Source of the DNA: Panacagrimonas perspica
Lineage (GTDB): Bacteria > Pseudomonadota > Gammaproteobacteria > Nevskiales > Nevskiaceae
NCBI RefSeq assembly: GCF_004364935.1
Contig: NZ_SOBT01000008.1
Coordinates: 1,305,534 to 1,369,533, forward strand
Direction of reading: 5' to 3'
Length of the DNA: 64,000 nt
Position 1 is the stretch's first letter. Each line of letters starts with the position of its first letter. Below the pieces are notes generated by a model. It worked only from the letters and a program-made list of their open reading frames with translations. It was not told where the DNA came from and did not search any database. The position numbers and the translations under genes were made by a program. Positions 1-9,156 of this stretch are shown here, piece after piece.

Positions 1-396
1 GCAACAAGCCGATCCTTCATCCGGTATGGCATCGCCACCGCCTTGATCCTGGCCGCCGCCGCTTGGCCGGCGCATGCCGATGCCTTCCTGGTGGGCGCCG
101 GCATTCTGCTGGGCTTGTCGATGGCGGTCCGGCTGAGTTCGCGCGACCGCAGACGATCGATGACGATGCAGGATTGCCCGCTCGATGCGCTGCCGCCCCA
201 CTTCGCGACCGACAGCACGGCCTCGACTTCTGCATACCGCCATCACGCGTGGCGCAACGAGCTCACCGGCGAGCTGCTCGAACGATCACGACGGCGACTC
301 ACGTCCTCCGCCGGTCGCAGGCACGGCGCACGCCCTTCGGCTCCACGGACCTCGATGACGTATGTCCGCATCGGAGCGGCCGACGGCATCCGCTGA
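1..396 (+). CDS. hypothetical membrane protein, 3' part
   Basis: An open frame runs in from the left edge and stops at 394-396, giving about 131 residues. It has one hydrophobic stretch (ALILAAAAWPAHADAFLVGAGILLG) followed by a basic, low-complexity C-terminus rich in Arg and Ser. I recognise no family. The last third looks compositionally poor for coding, so the true gene may be shorter or may be a decayed end. It points toward the 3' end of the opposite-strand ilvD. The start is outside the window. A function cannot be assigned. Confidence 0.3.
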   Translation, partial: ATSRSFIRYGIATALILAAAAWPAHADAFLVGAGILLGLSMAVRLSSRDRRRSMTMQDCPLDALPPHFATDSTASTSAYRHHAWRNELTGELLERSRRRLTSSAGRRHGARPSAPRTSMTYVRIGAADGIR

Positions 397-476
397 GACT
401 TCGCCTGGTGCAGCGCGTCGTAGGCCTCTGACGACGCGAGCCCATCCCGCTTCGAATCGGGGAAGGGCCGTGCCGG

Positions 477-2318
477 TCACGCATCCAGCAACGCGCAATT
501 CCTGACCGCGCCCCTGTCGGCGCTGGTGGTCAAAGCGGCGTAAGCCTTGAGCGCCATGCTGACCTTGCGCTGGCGCGCGCTCTGCGGCTTCCAGCCTCTG
601 GCGATCTGCGAAGACCGACGCTGCGCCAGCACCGCGTCGTCGACCTCCACGTGGATGATCCGACGCGGAATGTCGATCACGATCACGTCTCCGGTCTCGA
701 TCAGCGCGATGTTGCCGCCCTCGGCTGCCTCGGGCGACACGTGGCCGATCGAGAGTCCGGAGGATCCGCCGGAGAAGCGGCCGTCCGTGATCAGCGCGCA
801 GTGCTCAGCCAGGGCCTTGGACTTCAGGTAGCTCGTCGGATAGAGCATCTCCTGCATGCCGGGACCTCCGCGCGGTCCCTCGTAGCGGATGATCAGCGCG
901 TCGCCACGATTCACGTTGCCGGCCAGGATCGCTTCCACGGCCGCGTCCTGACTCTCGAAGATCACCGCGGCGCCCCGGAACACCCGTAGCCGATCCGCGA
1001 CGCCGGCCGTCTTCACGATGCATCCGCGCTCGGCCAGATTTCCGAAGAGCACGGCGAGCCCGCCATCGGCGCTGAACGCCGCATGTTGCGCACGCACGCA
1101 GCCCTTCGTCCGATCGAGATCCAGAGCCGGATAACGGCAGGCCTGCGAGAACGCACGCTGGCTCGGCACCCCCGCGGGGCCGGCACGATAGAACGCATGC
1201 ACCGCCGCATCCTCGGTGCGCATCACGTCCCAGTTATCCAATGCTTCGGCCAGCGTCGCCGAATGAACCGTCGGCGTCGACGTGTCGAGCAGCCCGGCCC
1301 GGTCCAGTTCGCCGAGGATGGCCATCACGCCGCCGGCGCGATGCACGTCTTCCAGATGATGAGGCCCCGACGGCGCGACCTTGCACAGCGTCGGCACGCG
1401 TCGTGACAGCCGGTCGATGTCCCGCATCTCGAACGCGATGTCGCCTTCCTGCGCCGCGGCCAGCAGGTGCAGCACGGTGTTGCTCGAACCGCCCATCGCG
1501 ATATCCAGCGACATCGCATTCTCGAAGGCGGCCTTGCAGGCGATGTTGCGGGGCAACGCTCGCGCGTCGTCATCGCGGTAGTACCGAAGGGCGAGTTCGA
1601 CGATCCGGCGACCGGCTTCGCGGAACAGCGTCTCGCGATCGGCGTGCGTCGCCAGAAGTGACCCGTTGCCGGGCAAGGCAAGGCCCAGCGCCTCGGTCAG
1701 GCAATTCATCGAATTGGCGGTGAACATGCCGGAGCACGACCCGCAGGTCGGGCATGCCGAGCGCTCGATGGCATTCACGTCCGCGTCCGACACGCGTTCG
1801 TCCGCCGCCGCCACCATCGCGTCGATCAGGTCCAGCGCCACCGGCTTTCCCGCGAGCTGCGTGCGTCCCGCTTCCATCGGGCCGCCGGACACGAAGATCA
1901 CCGGGATGTTCAAGCGCAGCGCGGCCATCAGCATGCCCGGTGTGATCTTGTCGCAGTTCGAGATGCACACCAGCGCATCGGCGGTGTGCGCATTGCACAT
2001 GAACTCGACGCTGTCCGCGATCAGGTCGCGGGACGGCAGGCTGTAGAGCATGCCGTCGTGACCCATGGCGATGCCGTCGTCGACGGCGATGGTGTTGAAC
2101 TCCTTGCCGACGCCGCCGGCCTTCTGGATTTCCTCGATCACGAGTTGTCCCAGGTCCTTGAGATGCACGTGGCCGGGCACGAACTGCGTGAACGAATTGG
2201 CGACGGCGATGATGGGCTTGCCGAAGTCGCCGTCCTTCATGCCGGTAGCACGCCACAGGGCGCGTGCGCCGGCCATGTTGCGGCCGGACGTGCTGGTGCG
2301 CGATCGAAGTGCGGGCAT
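477..2318 (-). CDS. ilvD: dihydroxy-acid dehydratase
   Basis: A 613-residue protein, matching the usual length of IlvD (about 615). It dehydrates 2,3-dihydroxy acids to 2-oxo acids in valine, leucine and isoleucine synthesis in the cytoplasm. Family signatures are clear: the N-terminal [20 protein letters not shown], the iron-sulfur cysteines in [11 protein letters not shown] and [18 protein letters not shown], and the C-terminal [21 protein letters not shown] chose the ATG at 2318 because family members begin just before the RSRTST motif and an AAAGG lies about 9 bases upstream. The open frame continues much further upstream, but that part shows no family similarity. It is divergent from a LysR gene across 112 bases, which suggests local regulation by that LysR protein. 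Confidence 0.95.
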   Translation of the reverse strand: MPALRSRTSTSGRNMAGARALWRATGMKDGDFGKPIIAVANSFTQFVPGHVHLKDLGQLVIEEIQKAGGVGKEFNTIAVDDGIAMGHDGMLYSLPSRDLIADSVEFMCNAHTADALVCISNCDKITPGMLMAALRLNIPVIFVSGGPMEAGRTQLAGKPVALDLIDAMVAAADERVSDADVNAIERSACPTCGSCSGMFTANSMNCLTEALGLALPGNGSLLATHADRETLFREAGRRIVELALRYYRDDDARALPRNIACKAAFENAMSLDIAMGGSSNTVLHLLAAAQEGDIAFEMRDIDRLSRRVPTLCKVAPSGPHHLEDVHRAGGVMAILGELDRAGLLDTSTPTVHSATLAEALDNWDVMRTEDAAVHAFYRAGPAGVPSQRAFSQACRYPALDLDRTKGCVRAQHAAFSADGGLAVLFGNLAERGCIVKTAGVADRLRVFRGAAVIFESQDAAVEAILAGNVNRGDALIIRYEGPRGGPGMQEMLYPTSYLKSKALAEHCALITDGRFSGGSSGLSIGHVSPEAAEGGNIALIETGDVIVIDIPRRIIHVEVDDAVLAQRRSSQIARGWKPQSARQRKVSMALKAYAALTTSADRGAVRNCALLDA

Positions 2319-2430
2319 GGGTTTGTGGCCTTTGCGTGCGGAGTCGGTGTCCGCGATGGCCGGATTGTGGTCGTCACCTTCCATACTTCCCAATACAATC
2401 TTCTGCACCCCGGTATACGGATCGCGAATA

Positions 2431-3336
2431 GTGGACCTCAGGCAACTCCGGTATTTCATCGCGGTGGCGGAAGAGCGCAGCTTCTCGCGCGCCTCACTGC
2501 GGCTGCACGTGTCGCAGCCGCCGCTGTCCACCCAGCTCAAGGCACTCGAGGACGAACTGGGCGTGCGGCTGCTCGATCGCAGCAACCGGGGCGTGACCCT
2601 GACCACCGCCGGGCAGGTGTTCTTCGACGAGACGCGGGCGGTGCTGGCCCGGCTCGAACGGGGCAAGGTCAAGGCGCGAAATGCGGGACGCGGAGATGTC
2701 GGCACGCTGTCGATCGGCTTCGTGTCGATCGCCGACTACGGCATCCTGCCGCCGGCATTGAAGGAGTTTCGGACCCTGTATCCGGGCGTCGAAGTGCATC
2801 TGCACGAACTGACCACCGACACGCAGATCCGCGAGATCCGCGCGTCGCGGCTCGATCTGGGCATCGGCCTGGGACCGGTCGAGGGGACCGATCTGCTGTT
2901 CGAACCGGTCATCCAGGAAAAGCTCGTGCTGGCCGCACCGACCGGACATCGCCTGATCCGCGGCAGCAAGGCAGTGGACCTGAAGACGCTTTCGAACGAG
3001 AGCTTCGTCATTCCGCCGCGGGACATCGCACCCGGCCTGTTCGATCTGGTCATCGGCCGTTGTCGTGCCGCCGGCTTCGCGCCGCGGATCACGCAGCAGG
3101 CCCGGCAGATGCAGACGGTGATCAGCCTGGTTTCCTGCGGCATGGGCTTCGCGCTGGTCCCGGCGTCGGTTCAGAACCTGCGCCGCAAGGGCGTCCAGTA
3201 CCGGCCGTTGCGCGGAGCGGCCACTGCCATCGACATCGGCGTCCTGAGATCACGCGACAGCGACGAGGCGCTGAGCGGGCACTTCGTCTCGACCTTGCTG
3301 CGCGTGGCCCGGGCATCGGAGCCGCGGAGCCGTTGA
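2431..3336 (+). CDS. LysR-family transcriptional regulator
   Basis: 301 residues starting at a GTG that gives the canonical LysR opening [20 protein letters not shown]. The winged helix-turn-helix covers residues 1-60 ([20 protein letters not shown] is the recognition region), followed by a type-2 periplasmic-binding-like effector domain. The effector domain includes [18 protein letters not shown] and the late motif [15 protein letters not shown]. The subtype resembles aromatic- or catabolism-linked LysR proteins of the CatM/BenM kind, but the ligand is not evident. It is divergent from ilvD, so the 112-base gap probably carries its operator. ATAC and GTAT half-sites 16 bases apart (2393-2416) lie in that gap. 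That it regulates ilvD is inference. Confidence 0.85.
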   Translation: MDLRQLRYFIAVAEERSFSRASLRLHVSQPPLSTQLKALEDELGVRLLDRSNRGVTLTTAGQVFFDETRAVLARLERGKVKARNAGRGDVGTLSIGFVSIADYGILPPALKEFRTLYPGVEVHLHELTTDTQIREIRASRLDLGIGLGPVEGTDLLFEPVIQEKLVLAAPTGHRLIRGSKAVDLKTLSNESFVIPPRDIAPGLFDLVIGRCRAAGFAPRITQQARQMQTVISLVSCGMGFALVPASVQNLRRKGVQYRPLRGAATAIDIGVLRSRDSDEALSGHFVSTLLRVARASEPRSR

Positions 3337-3601
3337 ATGCGCCCGTCTCGCCCGCCGTCGAGCACGCGGATCAGGGTCGCGGGTCGTCGATGGCGACGCG
3401 TCCGGTCACATCGGCACATTCCGATGCGCCTGCCCGTTCGAGTAGGTCCGATTCGCACCGCGGTCGATCATCCTCGCCGTGGAAGCCGGCATCGGGTTCG
3501 TCCCGATGCCGTGGACACGCCAACGGCGTCATCGCCATGCGAGACTTCCGCGCCGCGGCGAACAGACCGCAGCAATACATTTGACCAGACAGGAGATCGC
3601 A

Positions 3602-4171
3602 ATGATTCAGAAGTGGCTGCCGATGCTGTGCGCGGGGATGCTGATGGTGGCGTGCTCGAAGAAGGAAGGCGACGCCGCGGCGCCGGCCGAGGCTGCACCG
3701 GCGATGACAGCCGAAGCGCCGGCGGCACCGGCCGCTGCCGAGACGCTGACCGTCACCAAGGAAATCGTGCTGCCGATCGCGCCAGCGGCACTGTGGGCCA
3801 AGGTGGGCGATTTCAACGGCCTCAACACCTGGCACCCGGCGATCGCCAAGTCGGAGATCGTGTCCGGCACCAACAACGAAGTCGGCGCCCATCGCAAGCT
3901 GACCCTGGCCGACGGCGCCGTCGTGGTCGAGGAACTGGCGGCTCGCGATGATGCGGGCCACAGCCTGGCCTACACGATCGTCGAATCGCCGCTGCCGGTC
4001 ACGGACTACCGCTCCACGCTCTCCGTCGCCGCGGAAGGCGAAGGCAGCAAGCTGACCTGGAGTGGCACGTTCAAGCCTGCCGCAGGCGTCGAGCCGGCCA
4101 AGGCCACCGAGATCATCGGCGGAATCTACCAGGCCGGCATCGACACCCTGGCCAAGCCCGCCGGCGGCTGA
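3602..4171 (+). CDS. SRPBCC-domain lipoprotein
   Basis: 189 residues. The ATG at 3602 is preceded by a good AGGAGA (3591-3596). The N-terminus is a lipoprotein signal with Cys18 in MLMVACSKKEG, followed by an Ala/Pro-rich linker to about residue 50. From there a START/Bet v1-like (polyketide cyclase/dehydrase) domain runs to the end: EIVLPIAPAALWAKVGDFNGL, then NNEVGAHRKLTLADG, and a typical C-terminal helix ending IYQAGIDTLAKPAGG. Such domains bind hydrophobic ligands, and the anchor would place this one in the cell envelope. No catalytic role is evident. A strong hairpin terminator follows 21 bases after the stop. Confidence 0.75.
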   Translation: MIQKWLPMLCAGMLMVACSKKEGDAAAPAEAAPAMTAEAPAAPAAAETLTVTKEIVLPIAPAALWAKVGDFNGLNTWHPAIAKSEIVSGTNNEVGAHRKLTLADGAVVVEELAARDDAGHSLAYTIVESPLPVTDYRSTLSVAAEGEGSKLTWSGTFKPAAGVEPAKATEIIGGIYQAGIDTLAKPAGG

Positions 4172-4192
4172 TCCCCGCGTCGAGGCGCCCGA

Positions 4193-4220
4193 CGGCAGCT
4201 CGAATCGAGCTGCCGTTTTT
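4193..4220 (+). terminator. Rho-independent terminator after SRPBCC lipoprotein gene
   Basis: Near-perfect inverted repeat CGGCAGCTCGA/TCGAGCTGCCG followed directly by five T residues. It lies 22 bases after the stop of the lipoprotein gene on the same strand, the classic form of an intrinsic terminator. Confidence 0.85.
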
Positions 4221-4378
4221 GTTCGTGCGCCAGGCAAAGGCCACGAGCGGTCCGTCGCGGGCGAGTCCGGTTGCGATTCCGGGCTTTCCTAATTTCTTCC
4301 TGCTCAACGACCACGACGGGCCAGTCGGCGATTCGCCGAGACGATGGCCACTCCACCGCTGGAGGCGTTCGAGAAAGC

Positions 4379-4437
4379 CTAGCCCGGGATTCCCGCTCTC
4401 AACGGGGAGAAGGTCCCGGGTTTCACCGGGCTGCGGA
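4379..4437. repeat. degenerate copy of the GTAGCCCGGG palindrome (family A)
   Basis: TAGCCCGGGATTCCCG at the left and CCCGGGTTTCACCGGGCTGC at the right form a decayed inverted pair. The same family occurs intact at 39075, 39256, 48426, 54104, 62886 and 63038. Like most of those, this copy lies between convergent gene ends (lipoprotein gene and esterase gene). Confidence 0.55.
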
Positions 4438-4451
4438 ATGGAGTAGCGGCG

Positions 4452-5390
4452 TCAGCTTCGCAGCGTCTCCCGCAACCACTCGATCGCCCGATCCATCATG
4501 CGACGCCCCGGCTCGAGCATCGCGTAGAGCCCGAAGGAGCCGTGAATCGTGCCGTCGTATCGCTCGACGACCGTCCGCACACCCGCCGATTGCAGCGCTC
4601 GTCCGTAGGCTTCGCCCTCATCCCGAAGCGGATCGTATTCGCAGGTCTGCACGAGCGCGGGTGCGAGCCCTGAAAGATCCGAAGCCAGGATCGGAGAGGC
4701 ATCGACGTTGAAACCATCGGCATCGGAGGAGAGGTAAAGCGAGCGGAACCAGTCCATGTCCGCGCGTTCCAGCCGATAGCCCACCGCGTTCTCGACCATC
4801 GATGGCATCACCACGTCGTCGAGTCGCGTCGTCGGATAGACCAGGAGCTGAGCCGCGATCCGCGTGCCCTCGTCACGCATCCTGCGTGCGACGACTGCCG
4901 CGAAATTGCCTCCGGCGCTGTCGCCACCCACAGCGACTCGCGCAGGGTCGCCTCCGAAAGTCGCCGCAGAGGCGCACGCCCATCGCGTCATCGCGACGGC
5001 GTCGTCGATGCCGGCGGGGAACCTGTGTTCGGGCGCGAGCCGATAGTCCACCGAGACGACGATGACGCCCGCCCCGCTCGCGAGTTCGCGGCAGACGTTG
5101 TCGTGCGAATCGAGATCGCCGATGACGAAGCCGCCACCGTGGAAGAACACGAGGACCGGGAATGGCCCCTCGCCTTGCGGCGTATAGATCCGGACTTTCA
5201 CCGGGAGCGACGAGGCGCCCTCGACACCGCGATCCTCCACTTTTGCCAGAGGCCGCGTGCAGGGCGGCAGTGAACGCAGCACCCGGCTGTAGGCGGCACG
5301 GCATTCCGTCACGCCGAGCTCGCGGAACGACCAGCCTCCCGCGGCCGCGACGCGCTTCAGGAACTCCTCGACTTGCGGGTGTAGCGCCAT
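4452..5390 (-). CDS. alpha/beta hydrolase, HSL-type esterase/lipase
   Basis: 312 residues, the normal size for the hormone-sensitive-lipase (alpha/beta hydrolase fold-3) family of cytoplasmic carboxylesterases. The oxyanion motif HGGGF is near residue 84, the nucleophile elbow GDSAGG carries the catalytic Ser, and the acid lies in CEYDPLRDEGE. The catalytic His is in YDGTIHGSFGL. The conserved DYRLAPEHRFPAGIDD also fits. The natural substrate is probably a short- to medium-chain ester but cannot be read from sequence. No operon partner is obvious; the next upstream gene on the same strand is an unrelated NTF2-like protein. Confidence 0.9.
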   Translation of the reverse strand: MALHPQVEEFLKRVAAAGGWSFRELGVTECRAAYSRVLRSLPPCTRPLAKVEDRGVEGASSLPVKVRIYTPQGEGPFPVLVFFHGGGFVIGDLDSHDNVCRELASGAGVIVVSVDYRLAPEHRFPAGIDDAVAMTRWACASAATFGGDPARVAVGGDSAGGNFAAVVARRMRDEGTRIAAQLLVYPTTRLDDVVMPSMVENAVGYRLERADMDWFRSLYLSSDADGFNVDASPILASDLSGLAPALVQTCEYDPLRDEGEAYGRALQSAGVRTVVERYDGTIHGSFGLYAMLEPGRRMMDRAIEWLRETLRS

Positions 5391-5490
5391 GGCGGACTCT
5401 CAGCAGAACGGCCGGATCAGGTGGAGCAGCATGTCCGCAGATTGGACCGGAGAATTCCCCCGGGCAATCCGGCGGCGCCCGCTCCGGCTC

Positions 5491-5868
5491 TCAGCCAAAG
5501 TCCTTCCACTCGACCAGCAGCCCCGCGTCGTCGAATCTCAGGATGCTGCAGATCGTGATGCCGATCCTGTCCCCTGCACTGCCGAATCCCGGAATGTCCG
5601 CCCGAGCCGTACCGCCCCAGCTCGCGACCCGCACGATGACATCGCCATCCACCACGGAACGCTCCAGCTTGCCCATCTGCCGATCCGGCATCAGCTCCCC
5701 GGCGAACATCTGCAGGACTGCGATCAGATCGTCCCGCTTGCTGTACGAGAAACCGCGATTGACGTGGGAGAAATCGAGGTCCGGATGGACGAGCGACTTC
5801 AGCGTGTCGAAATCCTTCGCGTTGTACGCGGCAACGATGCGGTTCGACAGGGCGACGAGATCTTTCAC
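5491..5868 (-). CDS. SnoaL/NTF2-like fold protein
   Basis: 125 residues with the layout of a compact ketosteroid-isomerase-like cone: the N-terminal helix LVALSNRIVAAYNAKDFDTL, then LVHPDLDFSHVNRG, and C-terminal strands ending ILRFDDAGLLVEWKDFG. Such proteins are small-molecule isomerases, dehydratases or binding proteins of the cytoplasm. The catalytic residues are not conserved enough here to name a reaction. The gene lies between a methyltransferase and an esterase on the same strand, but gaps of 100-250 bases give little support for one operon. Confidence 0.7.
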   Translation of the reverse strand: MKDLVALSNRIVAAYNAKDFDTLKSLVHPDLDFSHVNRGFSYSKRDDLIAVLQMFAGELMPDRQMGKLERSVVDGDVIVRVASWGGTARADIPGFGSAGDRIGITICSILRFDDAGLLVEWKDFG

Positions 5869-6116
5869 GGAAGATGTTCCTCTGGATCGGGCGACAGGTG
5901 AGGAAGCGCTGCGGCAAGGCCACAGCAGGATGCTTCAGGACCGTCGAACTGTAACGGCGAACCGTCACGCGAGTCCGGCATGTCGACACAAGACGCACGC
6001 ACGGTATGCCGGCCCCACGACAGCGGCAGATGCCGCGAACCTCGCATTGCCGGCGACGCGACGGCGATCACGGCGCTACGCCGCGATCTTCTCCAAAGCG
6101 AAAGAGCCCGGTTCGG

Positions 6117-7139
6117 CTACTTGTACGCCACGCCGGCGCTGGCCGCTCCGGCGAGCGGAATCACTTCGGTTCTGCTGAAGCCCACCTCGCGGCACCAGCG
6201 GGACAGGTCGGCGCCCGTGAAGTCGAACGCGTCGCCGAACTCGATCAGCATGTTGAGCGACATCATCAATCCGAACGCGTTGTCGCGCCTTGCATCGTCG
6301 ATCAGATTCTCGACGACGATGAGCGCGCCGCCCTGCGGCAAGGCGTCGTAGGCGGCCCGGATGAGATGCATCTTCTTCTCCAGATTCCAGTCGTGGAGAA
6401 TCAGGCCCATCGTGATGACGTCGGCCTTGGGCATCGGGTCGGCGAAGAAGTCGAGCGGCTGCGCCGTGACTCTGTCGCCAAGGCCCGCCGCCGCAATCTT
6501 CTTCTGCGCAATCGCGGTCGCTGCCGGCAGATCCGCCGATATGCAGCGAAGGTGCGGATGCTTCTGCGCGACGAGCATCGAGAGCAATCCCGATGCCCCC
6601 CCGACATCGCAGAGCGTGCGATAGGGCGAGAAATCGAACCGGTCGGCCAGCGCCTGGAAATTGCCGGTGGAGATTCCGCTCATCGCGTCCATGAACTGCT
6701 GGAGACGCTCGGGCTCGCTGTACAGCTCCGCGAACATCGACTGGCCCGTCTGCTTGATCTCGTTCTGCGGACGGCCGGTGCGCAGCGCCTCGGTCAGCTC
6801 GCCCCAGAACCGATAAAGGCGCGCATTGGCCATTTCCAGGAAACCGCCGATGAACTGCGGTTTGTTCCGATCGAGGAACGTCCCGGTCTCCCCGGTATTG
6901 CGATAGCGCGCGCCGGGGCCGTCGCCGTCCCGTTCGAGAAAATGGAGCGCAACCAGCGTGTCGAAGAAGTCGGGATTGGCCCTGGCGCTCAGCTTCAGGG
7001 CCGCCTGCAACTCGGCGCCCGTCATCGCCCTGGCGCCAAGTTCCGTGAAGAGGCCGAGTTCGATTGCGGAAAGAAGGACCTTGGCCGGCCAGAAGGCCAT
7101 GCCGACCTCCATGATGCGAGACGGAGAGACTGGGTTCAT
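6117..7139 (-). CDS. SAM-dependent O-methyltransferase-type protein
   Basis: About 340 residues with the two-part design of class I plant/bacterial O-methyltransferases. An N-terminal winged-helix dimerisation domain (residues 1-100, AFWPAKVLLSAIELGLFTEL and NPDFFDTLVALHFLERDG) precedes a Rossmann SAM domain. The SAM loop is CDVGGASGLLSMLVAQ; the later motifs GLILHDWNLEKK and ALIVVENLID match the family's catalytic and post-SAM regions. The likely role is methylation of a small hydroxylated or polyketide-like molecule. The start is uncertain: ATGs at 7148 and 7139 are both possible and neither has a good ribosome binding site; I prefer MNPVSPSRIM. Confidence 0.85.
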   Translation of the reverse strand: MNPVSPSRIMEVGMAFWPAKVLLSAIELGLFTELGARAMTGAELQAALKLSARANPDFFDTLVALHFLERDGDGPGARYRNTGETGTFLDRNKPQFIGGFLEMANARLYRFWGELTEALRTGRPQNEIKQTGQSMFAELYSEPERLQQFMDAMSGISTGNFQALADRFDFSPYRTLCDVGGASGLLSMLVAQKHPHLRCISADLPAATAIAQKKIAAAGLGDRVTAQPLDFFADPMPKADVITMGLILHDWNLEKKMHLIRAAYDALPQGGALIVVENLIDDARRDNAFGLMMSLNMLIEFGDAFDFTGADLSRWCREVGFSRTEVIPLAGAASAGVAYK

Positions 7140-7440
7140 GACGGGCACTCGCGAAGAACGAAGGAGGAGGGACTGCCGTATTCAGCGCTCACTTCAGCTC
7201 GGCTCGATGGGCGTGCCCGCAAAGTCATTTCGTCGTGACCTCAGGGCAGCACGCTGCCGATGTTCTGGTGACCAATATAGCTCCGATGCCGGTACCCGGC
7301 ACGGCCATTTTCTTCGCTCCGGCCGATGCCGCCTTCGCCGTCGATGCGGCGCCATCGAACCGGAAAGATAGACTTCCGCGGACCCCCATCCTGCCAGCGG
7401 AAAGCCGCCGAATGTCCTTGCCCGAAGAGGCCGTGCCCGA

Positions 7441-8133
7441 ATGACGCCGACGGGTTCCTACACCCCCCTGGCCAGGATGTCCGGCTGGGGTGGCGAAGCG
7501 CAGCTCGTCGCCACCGCGGACGTCGAAGCCGGCGTCCTGCTCATCGGCGAGTACCCGATCGCCTTCGCGGAAACGCGCGAGGGGGAAGACGAAGCCGGTC
7601 CGTGGCTGCTGCTCGAAACCATCCTGTGTTCACCCGAGATGTTCGAGCGCGTGAGCGCCCAGGATCTGAAGATGACCAAATGGCCGCTGTCGGCCGGCGA
7701 TCACCAGACGCTGGATCGTCTCGCTCGCAAGTACGGGCGCAACACGAAGAAGCTGACACAGCTCTATCACCGTGTCGCCGCCAACAACGTGCGCTACACG
7801 CAGGCCGGCGTGACCGGTTACGGCATCTGGCCGATCATCAGCCGATCGAATCATTCCTGTGATCCGAACGCGCGGCTGCGCGCGAGCGCACCCCATCCCC
7901 TGGCGGAGCTGCTGCTGGCGACGCGCCCCATCTCCAAGGACACGGCCATCTGCTGGAACTATTTTTCCGACGATTCGTTCCTCGCGCTGGACTGGCTCGG
8001 CCGCAATGCGCAGCTGCAGCGGCACTTCCAGTTCCTGTGCCGTTGCACGCGATGCGAGGCGGAGCGCCCTGCGCAGATCTCTGCCATGTCGAACGCCGAA
8101 CGGGTGGCGTTTCTCCAGCGCTCGGGACGCTAG
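7441..8133 (+). CDS. SET-domain protein (SMYD-like)
   Basis: 230 residues. The C-terminal half has SET-family lysine methyltransferase hallmarks: the pseudoknot motif SRSNHSCDPNARLRA, then AICWNYFSDDSFLALD at the position of the E-x-x-Y-x-Y catalytic strand. It ends with a post-SET-like stretch, RNAQLQRHFQFLCRCTRCEAE, whose C-x-C-x2-C could bind zinc. These features are familiar from eukaryotic SMYD proteins and are also found scattered in bacteria. It would methylate a protein lysine using SAM, but no substrate is suggested by the neighbours, which are unrelated. The N-terminal half (residues 20-45) carries the SET-N strands VATADVEAGVLLIGEYPIAF. Confidence 0.8.
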   Translation: MTPTGSYTPLARMSGWGGEAQLVATADVEAGVLLIGEYPIAFAETREGEDEAGPWLLLETILCSPEMFERVSAQDLKMTKWPLSAGDHQTLDRLARKYGRNTKKLTQLYHRVAANNVRYTQAGVTGYGIWPIISRSNHSCDPNARLRASAPHPLAELLLATRPISKDTAICWNYFSDDSFLALDWLGRNAQLQRHFQFLCRCTRCEAERPAQISAMSNAERVAFLQRSGR

Positions 8134-8224
8134 GCGCATTTCGCGCCCTGTACGGTGACTCCCTCTCCCGCCCTCCGGCGAACGAGGAAGCAACGCAGCG
8201 TCTTGCGTGATCATCTCCGATCCA

Positions 8225-8665
8225 TCAGGCGCGACGACGGCTACGCCAGACCGGCAGCCAGAGTTCCGTCAGCAACGCGACTCCCACCAGCATCGGCAAC
8301 ACGAACAGCACGACCGGTGTCCCGATGCCGACGCTGCCCTCGCCGACGTCCATCAGCATCGGAATGGCCACGACGCCGGCCGCGAGGACGGCGGCAGACA
8401 GCAGACCGGTGAGCAGGCGACGTTCCTTCGGAGACGGGTTCGGCAGCAGGACGACGGCGAGCAATATCCAGACGGGACCGGTCACCCCCGCGCTACACAC
8501 CAGCACCATCAGCAGGCCCAGCGCGGCATCCGCCCATTCGCCCTTGGACAGTCCTGCCGCGAGCACGACGAGACTGGTCAACAGTCCGAAGAACGCGAGG
8601 ATGGCGCCACCGACGGAACCGACGGCCAGCAGCAGGTAAAGACCCTTTCGCAGTCTGAGGAACAT
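8225..8665 (-). CDS. small integral membrane protein
   Basis: 146 residues, very hydrophobic, with about four predicted membrane segments: near 9-36, 48-72, 83-101 and 117-138. It ends in a basic tail WRSRRRA. I recognise no family or catalytic motif. It stands alone between the SET-domain gene (convergent) and a small hypothetical gene on the same strand 117 bases upstream. Confidence 0.55.
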   Translation of the reverse strand: MFLRLRKGLYLLLAVGSVGGAILAFFGLLTSLVVLAAGLSKGEWADAALGLLMVLVCSAGVTGPVWILLAVVLLPNPSPKERRLLTGLLSAAVLAAGVVAIPMLMDVGEGSVGIGTPVVLFVLPMLVGVALLTELWLPVWRSRRRA

Positions 8666-8782
8666 GGGCTCCGCCTCAGCTGCGTCCCGCTGATCGATCG
8701 GCGAGACGCAGCGTTACTGATGTTCCGTGCCCGGAGGAAAATCCGGACGAACGTCTCCCGGGGCGCCCTGCCCGCGCAAGGA

Positions 8783-9037
8783 TCAGCCCTTCGCGACCCT
8801 GGGTGCGATGTCGGCCCGCAGAGCGCGCAGCGGCTTGCTCGGATCGAGCCCGGCATGCATGCACAGGTTCATGCCGACCTTCGGCCCCACCCGGAACACC
8901 TCGCCCGCGAACAGCCACGCCGGATAATTGTTCATGCCGGTGTGTGCCATCTGCGCAGCACTGAAGAGGAGATGTCGCACCCGGTCGGGGTTCATCCCTT
9001 CGTAGTCGCCCAGTCCCGGATCCACCCAGTCAACCAT
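8783..9037 (-). CDS. hypothetical protein, 84 aa
   Basis: I chose the ATG at 9037, which gives MVDWVDPGLGDYEGMNPDRV, because GGGGG sits just upstream. The composition is balanced with no low-complexity stretches; the core LLFSAAQMAHTGMNNYPAWL and GPKVGMNLCMHAGLDPS look like genuine protein. No signal peptide or membrane segment is evident and I recognise no family. It is divergent from the HAD hydrolase gene at 9157. Confidence 0.5.
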   Translation of the reverse strand: MVDWVDPGLGDYEGMNPDRVRHLLFSAAQMAHTGMNNYPAWLFAGEVFRVGPKVGMNLCMHAGLDPSKPLRALRADIAPRVAKG

Positions 9038-9156
9038 TCCGCGCCCCCGTGGGAGTGCCCATTTCGCAACGATGGTACGCCGCCCACCGAAGTTTGCATC
9101 CTCGGGGTGTCCCCAGGTCTGGAAGCGTTCAGGGCCGGGATGGCACAGTCGACCGC

